NCBI GenBank assembly: GCA_030158535.1
Contig: JAOASV010000228.1
Coordinates: 1 to 7,304 of the forward strand
Direction of reading: 5' to 3'
Source of the DNA: Sediminibacterium sp.
GTDB lineage: Bacteria; Bacteroidota; Bacteroidia; Chitinophagales; Chitinophagaceae
Length of the DNA stretch: 7,304 nt
Shown here: positions 1-6,355 of the stretch, piece after piece
Layout of the letters: each line of letters opens with the position of its first letter
Numbering within the stretch: position 1 is the stretch's first letter
Notes under the pieces: model-generated
Seen by the model: the letters and a program-made list of their open reading frames with translations, nothing else
What the model was told of the DNA's origin: nothing
The model's database searches: none
Program-made: the position numbers and the translations under genes

Positions 1-417
1 ACCACTTGAGATAGATAGTTTTTTATTGGATTGTATAAAGCTCGCATAACTATAAAGTATCCAAGCTAACAAAGCTACTGCAGTACCTGACCACTTGTGC
101 CACTGTAAAGTGTCTCCTTCTGTACCTTCTTCTGTGGCCAGTAAAATACCCATGATAGCTGTAAAAATGGCTGTTAAAGCGCCAAAGAGCCTTACATAGC
201 TAAAGATATTATTGGAAGACGAATTACTCGGAATAAAATATGATATAATGGAAATGAGTAAGAGCGTGATCGGTAAATGCAACAGTAACGGATGCATCCT
301 GCCCGCAACTTGAAGCCATACGGGTATTTGAAGTTTATCATCAAATACAAAAACAATACCCAATAAAAAAAGTCCTGCAAATGCAAGCGAACTTGCTACT
401 TTCTCAATCCATTTCAT
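1..417 (-). CDS. DUF2231-like four-helix membrane protein, N-terminal part (runs off the left edge)
   Basis: The reverse strand is open from an ATG at 417 to the window edge, giving 139 residues with no stop; the C-terminus is missing. Four hydrophobic segments lie near residues 8-26, 42-61, 75-95 and 106-125. Histidines sit at the membrane boundaries: an HPLLLH motif (H42, H47) opens helix 2 and a WHKWSG motif (H107) opens helix 4. This HPxxxH...HKWSG pattern matches DUF2231-type membrane domains, where such histidines are thought to be possible haem or metal ligands. From family knowledge, Bacteroidota proteins beginning this way often continue into a planctomycete-type cytochrome c domain and leucine-rich repeats; that part is not visible here. 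The start lies 6 nt after the tandem stop of the NHL-type gene, so it is the fourth gene of the minus-strand operon. A role as membrane anchor or quinone-side electron acceptor is inference. Confidence 0.75.
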   Translation of the reverse strand, partial: MKWIEKVASSLAFAGLFLLGIVFVFDDKLQIPVWLQVAGRMHPLLLHLPITLLLISIISYFIPSNSSSNNIFSYVRLFGALTAIFTAIMGILLATEEGTEGDTLQWHKWSGTAVALLAWILYSYASFIQSNKKLSISSG

Positions 418-423
418 AGTTCA

Positions 424-1449
424 CTATGCTTGTGTTAATTTATAAGGATACACTTTTCCAGAAGCCCATTGTGCTACATAAAGGCTGCCTTCATCATCTA
501 CACAAACATCATGTGGGTGTGCAAATATTTTATCGGTTTGTTGTAGTGTATTTAATTTCCCACCTGTATAAATAGGTTCAGATCCACCAATATTAGAAAT
601 CACTTTATTTTCTTTATTTAAAATGGTAACAAAGCCACTTGCTTCTACACCCATATTTGGAGAACGTAAAACAGCGGCATATAAATAATCGCCACTAATT
701 ACTGGTCTACAAACGCCAGCACCTGGAACATGAATCACTTCTAATAATTTTCCATCCAAAGAAAATCTTTTAAAGCAAGCTCTATTTCTATCGGTAACTA
801 TTAGCGTAGGTGTAGCGTTTCTGTAATCGACACAAATACCGTGCGCGTTGTCTAGGTATTGTTCACCTTCGCCTCTGCCACCAAAAGCATTTTTTAATTT
901 ACCATTAGCGTCATAGTGTAAAATATATTGTGCACCATAACCATCTGCGATATAAAATTCTCCATTTTCTAAAACAGCGGTTTCGGTAGGTACAAATTTA
1001 TCTTTACTCGCGTACGGTCCAACTTCTGCTGGCGGATCAATGGTAAATAATATTTTTCCATCGGTGGTTGTTTTATAAACCTGATGTCTATTGGTATCTG
1101 TAATAAATAAAAAATCTTCTTTTCCTGTTTTTTGAATGGATAAGCCATGTGCGCCAGGAAATTCTGTTCCCCAACTTCCTTTTAGTTTACCAGACTTGTT
1201 GTAAATGATGATATTGTTTTTTGTTTCGTTGGTAAGTAGGATGATATGACCCTTACTGTCTTGCACCATTTCATGACAATCATTGACAGGTGTTTTGTCT
1301 GTATTTAAAGTACCCCACTTGGTATCTAAAAAATACTTTTTATCGTTATGACCGTAAACGGGTCCTTTTGGTTTTGCAAATAAGTCTTTGGTAATAAAAA
1401 AACTAGCACCTGCTAAAGCAGAACTTTGAATAAATTTTTTGCGATTCAT
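424..1449 (-). CDS. Exported NHL-type beta-propeller protein
   Basis: The start chosen is the ATG at 1449 (341 residues). An in-frame ATG at 1482 would add 11 residues and overlap the upstream gene by 23 nt, whereas the 1449 start puts an export leader, MNRKKFIQSSALAGASFF, right at the N-terminus and leaves a 10-nt gap. The leader resembles a twin-arginine signal but has Arg-Lys-Lys in place of Arg-Arg. The mature part has about five or six propeller-like repeats, each combining a 'H-x-hydrophobic' strand, a D/N-G turn and a hydrophobic strand: CHEMVQDSKGHI, AHGLSIQ, TAVLENGEFYIADGYG, NAHGICVDYRN, HPHDVCVDDEGSLYVAQW. NHL propellers act as protein-binding scaffolds or, less often, as enzymes such as lyases and lactonases; which applies here cannot be told. 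The gene ends in tandem stops, TAG then TGA. It lies between DUF1501 and the DUF2231-like gene in one operon. Confidence 0.85.
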   Translation of the reverse strand: MNRKKFIQSSALAGASFFITKDLFAKPKGPVYGHNDKKYFLDTKWGTLNTDKTPVNDCHEMVQDSKGHIILLTNETKNNIIIYNKSGKLKGSWGTEFPGAHGLSIQKTGKEDFLFITDTNRHQVYKTTTDGKILFTIDPPAEVGPYASKDKFVPTETAVLENGEFYIADGYGAQYILHYDANGKLKNAFGGRGEGEQYLDNAHGICVDYRNATPTLIVTDRNRACFKRFSLDGKLLEVIHVPGAGVCRPVISGDYLYAAVLRSPNMGVEASGFVTILNKENKVISNIGGSEPIYTGGKLNTLQQTDKIFAHPHDVCVDDEGSLYVAQWASGKVYPYKLTQA

Positions 1450-1459
1450 AGGTTTAATT

Positions 1460-2914
1460 TTAAGCGATAATATTATTGACAACGTTTCCGTATAAGTCTG
1501 TTAAACGGTATCTTCTTCCTTGAAATTTATAGGTTAAACTTTCGTGCTCTAAACCAAGTAGGTTTAAAACAGTGGCTTGAAAATCATGCACGTGTACAGG
1601 GTCTTTGATAATGTTGTATCCAAAGTCATCTGTTTCTCCATGCACAATACCAGGCTTTACGCCACCGCCTGCCATCCAAATACTAAAGCAGCGTGGGTGG
1701 TGGTCACGTCCATAATTATCTACGGTCATTGGGCCTTGGCAGAAATTGGTTCTTCCAAATTCACCACCCCAAATAACAAGCGTTTCATCTAATAAGCCTC
1801 TTTGCTTTAAATCTTTAATAAGTGCTGCAGAAGGTTGGTCTACATCTTTAGCTTGTCCGCGCATTTCGTTAGGTAAGTTACCGTGCTGATCCCAACCTTG
1901 ATGGTATAGTTGAATAAAGCGAACACCACTTTCAGATAATTTACGCGCTAGTAAACAGTTGGCTGCATAGGTACCAGGTACTAAACAATCTGGTCCATAC
2001 ATTTTGATCACACTGTCTGATTCTTTGGAAGTATCAATGATTTCAGGAACGGCTGTTTGCATGCGGTAAGCCATTTCATACTGCTGAATTTTAGCAGCAA
2101 TTTCTGGATCACCAAATTGCTCGTATTCTAAATTATTAAGTGTTGCCACTTTATCAAGCATTTTGCGGCGCGCATTTCTATCCATGCCAGCTTGATCTTG
2201 TAAATATAAAATAGGATTATCACCACTGCTAAATTGAACACCCTGATGTACCGAATCTAAAAATCCGTTGGTCCATAATTTTGAATATACACCTTGTCCA
2301 TTTCCTTTACCTCTTGATAAGAGTACACAAAAAGCAGGTAAGTTATTATTTTCAGTTCCAAGTCCGTAACTCACCCACGAACCCATACTAGGTCTATTGC
2401 CTTGTTGTGCGCCTGACTGAAAAAACGTTAAAGCAGGGTCGTGGTTAATGGCTTCTGTGTGCATCGATTTAATGATACACAAATCATCCACTACCGATGC
2501 CATATGCGGAAACAAGTCACTCACATAAGTACCTGATTTGCCATATTGTTTAAAGTCGTAGTAAGACCCAATGAGTGGAAATTTACTTTGACCAGCGGTC
2601 ATGCCTGTTAAACGTTGTCCGTTTCTGATAGACTCTGGTAAATCTTCACCCATTCTTTCACGAAGCATGGGTTTATAGTCGAAAGTTTCTAACTGAGAAG
2701 GTGCACCATTTTGAAAAAGGTAAATCACACGTTTTGCTTTAGGAGCAATATGCGGAACTGCTTTCATGATGGCATCTTCTGCGCTTTCCTTTCCACCAAA
2801 TAAATCTGGAATGAGGAGAGAGCCAAGGGCTGCACTACCTAATCCAAGGCTCATTCTAGAAATAAATTTTCTTCGATTTGCATTAAGGCCGTGTTCGAGT
2901 AATTCTTTTTCCAT
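1460..2914 (-). CDS. DUF1501 family protein (alkaline phosphatase-like superfamily), Tat-exported
   Basis: 484 residues, a normal full length for DUF1501. The N-terminus carries a twin-arginine leader (NRRKFISRMSLGLGSAALGS, residues 13-32), indicating export of a folded protein. Family landmarks run in the expected order: the first strand with NGAPSQLETFDYKP (69-82), YGPDC (306-310), GTYAANCLLARKL (314-326), FIQLYHQGWDQHG (333-345), the IWGGEFGRT block (381-389), GRDHHP (402-407) and HVHDFQATVL (441-450). In the alkaline phosphatase and sulfatase fold such Asp/His blocks coordinate metal ions; D342, H344, H405, H406 and H443 are candidates. The first-strand motif is SQLETFD where I expect SHxDTFD in many relatives. 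The biochemical activity of DUF1501 is not established. It starts 3 nt after the PSCyt1/DUF1549/DUF1553 gene, the partner with which DUF1501 genes are classically paired in Planctomycetes, which suggests a shared complex or pathway. Confidence 0.95.
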   Translation of the reverse strand: MEKELLEHGLNANRRKFISRMSLGLGSAALGSLLIPDLFGGKESAEDAIMKAVPHIAPKAKRVIYLFQNGAPSQLETFDYKPMLRERMGEDLPESIRNGQRLTGMTAGQSKFPLIGSYYDFKQYGKSGTYVSDLFPHMASVVDDLCIIKSMHTEAINHDPALTFFQSGAQQGNRPSMGSWVSYGLGTENNNLPAFCVLLSRGKGNGQGVYSKLWTNGFLDSVHQGVQFSSGDNPILYLQDQAGMDRNARRKMLDKVATLNNLEYEQFGDPEIAAKIQQYEMAYRMQTAVPEIIDTSKESDSVIKMYGPDCLVPGTYAANCLLARKLSESGVRFIQLYHQGWDQHGNLPNEMRGQAKDVDQPSAALIKDLKQRGLLDETLVIWGGEFGRTNFCQGPMTVDNYGRDHHPRCFSIWMAGGGVKPGIVHGETDDFGYNIIKDPVHVHDFQATVLNLLGLEHESLTYKFQGRRYRLTDLYGNVVNNIIA

Positions 2915-2917
2915 GGT

Positions 2918-5239
2918 TTATGTTTTTGTGATCGCTTCTTGCATGTTATAAATAACCTGAATGGTTTGCATAGCTGCAGCGAGATCAACGATTTGTTTTG
3001 TTTTAGGTTTATAGGTACCTGGCTCAATAAGGGTCGCTGCTTTCTTCTGATCTTTTGCTAATTCTTTTTTTGTTTCGTCATAAAAAGCAACAAGGGTTTC
3101 AATTTCTTTACCACTCGCTTGTCTACACAAAATGGATCTAAATGCTTTTTCAACAAATGTATTGGTGCCTGCTTTTTGTTGCAACAATTTATCGGCAAGT
3201 GCTTTTGAAGCTTCTAGTACTGTTGGGTCGTTTAGCATGATAAGCGCCTGAAGAGGTGTATTGGTGCGGTACCTTGTTACTTGACACTCATCTCTATTGC
3301 TACCATCAAACATCATCATAGATGGAGGCGGTACAGTTCGTTTAATAAAAGTGTACATGCCTCTTCTGTACAAAGCTTGGCCGGTATCTTGCATGTACTT
3401 ATTTAAAATACCTCTACCAGATGTGGCGAGTTCCCATAATCCTGGTGGTTGGTAAGGTTTTACACTTGGCCCACCAATAGTTTTATTAAGCAGTCCACTA
3501 CTTGATAAAAGCATATCTCTTACGAGCTCTGCCGAATAACGAACTCTTGGTGCATAAGACCAGTAAGTATTGAGTGGATCAACTCTTTGTTTCTTTTCAG
3601 AAATTTCGCTGGACTGTTGATAGGTAGCAGAAAGTAATATTTGTTTTACAAGTCTTTTAATATCCCATCCGTTGTCTCTAAAATCTACAGCCAACCAGTC
3701 TAGTAATGCAGGGTGTGTTGGAAGGTTTCCTTGCATGCCAAAGTCTGCGGCTGATTTTACAAGACCTCTACCAAAAAATTCTTGCCACATTCTATTTACA
3801 AACACACGTGCGGTCAAACTATTTTTTTTATCAAACATCCACTTTGCAAGTCCAAGTCTATTTTTAGGAAGTGATGGATCAAATTGTAAAACTGAGGCTG
3901 GTGTTCCGGGCTCTACCTCAACTGTTTTAGCTGCATAATTACCTCTGTCTAAAATGTAGGTTTTACGCACCGTATCTAAATCACCCATCACAGACACTTC
4001 TAGTTTATTGGTATCTACTTTATTGATGAATTTTAAAATACCCTTTACATCTTCGTTGGTAATATCCATGCGCGGATTTTTGGCATAGGTAACAGGTCCG
4101 CCAACAGTAGACTCTAATCCAACCTCATTTACATTGTTAAAGAATGCAAATAACTGGTAGTAATCTTTTTGAGAAATAGGATCGTATTTATGATCGTGAC
4201 ATTTTGCACATTCCACCGTAAGTGCTAGCATAGAGCGTCCAAAAGTATTGGTTCTATCGGATGCGTATTCGATTCTATATTCTTCATCAATCACACCACC
4301 TTCTTCGGTGATTTTATGATTTCTGTTAAAGCCTGTTGCTAATATTTGTTCTTTGGTAGCACCCGGAATTAAATCGCCGGCTAATTGCCAAGTAACAAAT
4401 TCATCGTAGGATAAATTTTTATTGAACGCGTATATAACCCAGTCTCTCCAAGGCCACTGGCTTCTATAGTTGTCATCTTGATAACCATGGCTATCAGCGT
4501 AGCGTGCAATGTCAAGCCAATTGATGGCCATCTTTTCGCCGTATTGCGGCATTTTTAAAAGACGATCAACTAGTTTTTCGTACGCGTTATTACTATTGTC
4601 CTCAATAAAAGATTTTGTTTCAGCTTCTGTTGGTAAAATCCCTACCACATCCATGTAAACACGTTTTACCAATCTTTCTTTTTCTGCTTCTTTATTAGGT
4701 GATAAACCTTTTTCTTCCATTTTATTTAAAATAAAATAGTCGATTTCATTTTTTGGCCAACTGTCATCACTCACAGCAGGCAGGGTTGATTTTTTTGGAA
4801 CCGTAAACGCCCAGTGTGGTTCATATTTTGCACCTTGTTCAATCCATTTTTTTATGATCGCAACTTCGTTTTCTGTAAGTCTTGGTAGTTTACTTGATGC
4901 TACTGGCATGACAAGACTAGAGTCGGAAGTTGTAATTCTTTGAAATACTTCCGAGAGTTCAGGCTTGCCCGGAACGATGCCTCGTTTGGTTGGATGATCT
5001 TGCAACGCTTTATAGGCTTCGCTTTCAATATCTAATCTTAAACCAGCTTCTCTTTTTTTAGGATCTGGTCCATGACAACTGAAACATTTGTCCGATAAAA
5101 TAGGTCTTACATCATAATTATAACTTACAACATCTGGCACTTTTAATTCGTCCACGGCAGAAGTTCTAAAAGAGAAGTAAGCTAACACACCAACAACAAG
5201 GCAAACGCCTGTTAGGATGAGCAATCGTTTATTAATCAT
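2918..5239 (-). CDS. Planctomycete-type cytochrome c protein with PSCyt1, DUF1549 and DUF1553 domains
   Basis: 773 residues with an uncleaved-looking N-terminal hydrophobic segment (about 6-24), so probably anchored in a membrane facing the periplasm. The PSCyt1 cytochrome domain follows (about 40-145), with haem-attachment motif CFSCH at 52-56, a possible axial Met in LVMPVASSKL (M111) and the typical end WIEQGAKYEPHWAF. DUF1549 spans about 165-374, from EIDYFILNKMEEKGLSP, through WLDIARYADSHGYQDD, to a second CxxCH (CAKCHDHKYDPI, 344-355). DUF1553 spans about 458-735, with NRLGLAKWMFDKKNSLTARV, RVFVNRMWQEFFGRGL, LLSATYQQSS and TPLQALIMLNDP. Only about 85 residues link DUF1549 to DUF1553, so this is a compact form without an inserted lectin-like domain. 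The family is thought to act in electron transfer, possibly in oxidation of complex carbohydrates, but no reaction is proven. It is the first gene of the minus-strand operon; the start at 5239 directly precedes the anchor. Confidence 0.95.
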   Translation of the reverse strand: MINKRLLILTGVCLVVGVLAYFSFRTSAVDELKVPDVVSYNYDVRPILSDKCFSCHGPDPKKREAGLRLDIESEAYKALQDHPTKRGIVPGKPELSEVFQRITTSDSSLVMPVASSKLPRLTENEVAIIKKWIEQGAKYEPHWAFTVPKKSTLPAVSDDSWPKNEIDYFILNKMEEKGLSPNKEAEKERLVKRVYMDVVGILPTEAETKSFIEDNSNNAYEKLVDRLLKMPQYGEKMAINWLDIARYADSHGYQDDNYRSQWPWRDWVIYAFNKNLSYDEFVTWQLAGDLIPGATKEQILATGFNRNHKITEEGGVIDEEYRIEYASDRTNTFGRSMLALTVECAKCHDHKYDPISQKDYYQLFAFFNNVNEVGLESTVGGPVTYAKNPRMDITNEDVKGILKFINKVDTNKLEVSVMGDLDTVRKTYILDRGNYAAKTVEVEPGTPASVLQFDPSLPKNRLGLAKWMFDKKNSLTARVFVNRMWQEFFGRGLVKSAADFGMQGNLPTHPALLDWLAVDFRDNGWDIKRLVKQILLSATYQQSSEISEKKQRVDPLNTYWSYAPRVRYSAELVRDMLLSSSGLLNKTIGGPSVKPYQPPGLWELATSGRGILNKYMQDTGQALYRRGMYTFIKRTVPPPSMMMFDGSNRDECQVTRYRTNTPLQALIMLNDPTVLEASKALADKLLQQKAGTNTFVEKAFRSILCRQASGKEIETLVAFYDETKKELAKDQKKAATLIEPGTYKPKTKQIVDLAAAMQTIQVIYNMQEAITKT

Positions 5240-5426
5240 TAGTAGCAGGTTTATGATGGCAAATCAGTACTTAAATATACTTCTTTATAGGTCCATTTTT
5301 TGGGTATAATGTGGGGTAGATAAAAAAGTGGGTAAAACGGCTAAATAAGAGCAGTTTTTATAATAAATATTAATTATACTTAATTCATAAAACATTAATT
5401 AATAATATTTTAAAAATAATCAACCG

Positions 5427-5448
5427 ATCAATTTGCGTTAATTTTGAT
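5427..5448. repeat. Short imperfect inverted repeat over the candidate promoter box
   Basis: Arms ATCAA (5427-5431) and TTGAT (5444-5448) are perfect complements, and the next bases inside (TT and AA) extend the symmetry imperfectly. The right arm overlaps the candidate -7 box at 5439-5446, so it could be a repressor or activator site. In DNA this AT-rich a five-base arm can easily arise by chance. Confidence 0.2.
5439..5446 (+). promoter_or_regulatory. Candidate Bacteroidota -7 promoter box (TAnnTTTG) for the rightward operon
   Basis: The eight bases TAATTTTG fit the Bacteroidota -7 consensus TAnnTTTG exactly. Transcription starting a few bases downstream would leave a leader of about 65 nt before the ATG at 5519. 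No good -33 TTG/TTTG element is seen at the usual distance upstream, so the promoter would be weak or activator-dependent. A one-mismatch alternative, CAATTTTG, lies at 5483-5490 and would give a leader of roughly 20-30 nt. Confidence 0.35.
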
Positions 5449-5518
5449 GTGTAAAATGCCTTTTCTGTTAAAGCTGTATCCGCAATTTTGACTTATTTTT
5501 AAGCAGAAAGAATAGAAT

Positions 5519-6346
5519 ATGCGATCAAAACTGCTTTTTCAGCAAAAAACGACTGCTTTAATGGGCTTACTATTACTGTTTTGCGCTGTTGTAAAGGCTC
5601 AAACAGTTTTTTCTTCCTCTCTTCATTCAGAAAAAAAGTACACAGCTCGAATGGCAAAGCGGCCCATAAAGGTGGATGGAAAATTAAATGAACATGATTG
5701 GAAACAAGCGGTGTTGATTTCAAATTTTGAAGATATTGAAGGTGCAGCAAAACCAAAACCAACATGTAGTACTGAGGTAAAAATGATGTGGGACAGTCAA
5801 TATTTATATATTGGAGCGGTGCTTGAAGAGCCACATTTGTGGGGCACTTTAAAAAAACATGACGACATCATTTATCGTGATCATGATTTTGAAGTTTTTA
5901 TTGACCCGATGGGTGATGGGGAACAATATTTTGAAATTGAAATCAATGTTCTTGGAACCATCATGGATTTATTTATGAATAAGCCTTATAAAAAGGGGGG
6001 CACTTTTGATATGGGCTGGAACACAACGGGTATTCAATCTGCAGTCATTGCAAATGGAACCATCAACGACAATTCTGATATTGATAGAGGCTGGACAGTT
6101 GAAATGGCCATTCCATTTACCGCCATTTCAAAAGCACAACGTGCTGCTACTCCTTCTTTTAATAAACCTTGGCGCATCAATTTTTCACGAGTGCAGTGGA
6201 CGCTTGAACCAGATGGAATATCCTATCGAAAAAAATTAAATCAAAATAATAAACCTATCTCCGAACACAATTGGGTATGGAATCCAACTGGTGTTGTTGA
6301 TATGCATGTGCCTACTAAATGGGGCTATTTGTATTTTAAAAACTAA
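5519..6346 (+). CDS. Secreted CBM9-like carbohydrate-binding protein
   Basis: 275 residues with a Sec-type signal peptide: basic start (MRSK), hydrophobic core at about 12-25 and a likely cleavage after VVKA (residue 27). The rest is one CBM9-like (DOMON-related) beta-sandwich domain, about residues 42-273. Typical landmarks are IKVDGKLNEHDWKQA (50-64), VKMMWDSQYLYIGAVLEE (87-104), HDFEVFIDPMGDGEQYFEIE (122-141), GWTVEMAIPFTAI (191-203), WRINFSRVQW (218-227) and the closing VVDMHVPTKWGYLYF (259-273). Stand-alone CBM9-like proteins are common in Bacteroidota glycan loci; CBM9 modules in xylanases bind sugar-chain ends, but the ligand here is unknown. There is no attached catalytic domain; the next gene, starting 9 nt later, probably supplies it. 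The ATG at 5519 is preceded by a purine-rich stretch (AGAAAGAATAGAAT) rather than a strong Shine-Dalgarno site. Confidence 0.9.
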   Translation: MRSKLLFQQKTTALMGLLLLFCAVVKAQTVFSSSLHSEKKYTARMAKRPIKVDGKLNEHDWKQAVLISNFEDIEGAAKPKPTCSTEVKMMWDSQYLYIGAVLEEPHLWGTLKKHDDIIYRDHDFEVFIDPMGDGEQYFEIEINVLGTIMDLFMNKPYKKGGTFDMGWNTTGIQSAVIANGTINDNSDIDRGWTVEMAIPFTAISKAQRAATPSFNKPWRINFSRVQWTLEPDGISYRKKLNQNNKPISEHNWVWNPTGVVDMHVPTKWGYLYFKN

Positions 6347-6355
6347 ACTTATTAT

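Larger units (their letters stand above)
5240..5518. promoter_or_regulatory. AT-rich divergent intergenic region
   Basis: This 279-bp stretch separates the heads of the two operons and must hold promoters for both directions. It is markedly richer in A and T than the flanking genes, especially 5355-5420, where ATTAATTA occurs twice (5369-5376 and 5394-5401) and 5365-5376 is nearly inverted by 5396-5410. A candidate rightward promoter box lies at 5439-5446. I found no convincing leftward TAnnTTTG box for the cytochrome gene, and no tRNA, riboswitch or open reading frame. Confidence 0.7.

Noticed and set aside
192..386. Open frame of 64 residues on the minus strand
   Set aside because: It overlaps, in another frame, the longer open frame from 417 to the left edge, whose product has four membrane helices and recognisable motifs; the 64-residue product has none.
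1450..1482. Longer N-terminus for the NHL-type gene (ATG at 1482)
   Set aside because: It would overlap DUF1501 by 23 nt and place 11 extra residues before an export leader that fits best at the very N-terminus.
1577..1792. Open frame of 71 residues on the plus strand
   Set aside because: Antisense to the well-supported DUF1501 gene, with no recognisable protein features.
2766..2951. Open frame of 61 residues on the plus strand
   Set aside because: Antisense to the start of DUF1501 and the end of the cytochrome gene; no family resemblance.
3672..3938. Open frame of 88 residues on the plus strand
   Set aside because: Antisense shadow of the DUF1553 coding region; no motif support.
5315..5320. 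TATAAT sequence on the plus strand
   Set aside because: It matches the E. coli-type -10 box, which is not the usual Bacteroidota promoter, and it lies about 200 bp from the next gene with no -35 partner.
5499..5834. Open frame of 111 residues on the minus strand at the head of the CBM9-like gene
   Set aside because: Antisense to the signal peptide and first part of a clear CBM9-like protein; composition looks like a reverse-complement shadow.
6006..6239. Open frame of 77 residues on the plus strand
   Set aside because: Lies in another frame within the CBM9-like gene and has no start context or recognisable domain.
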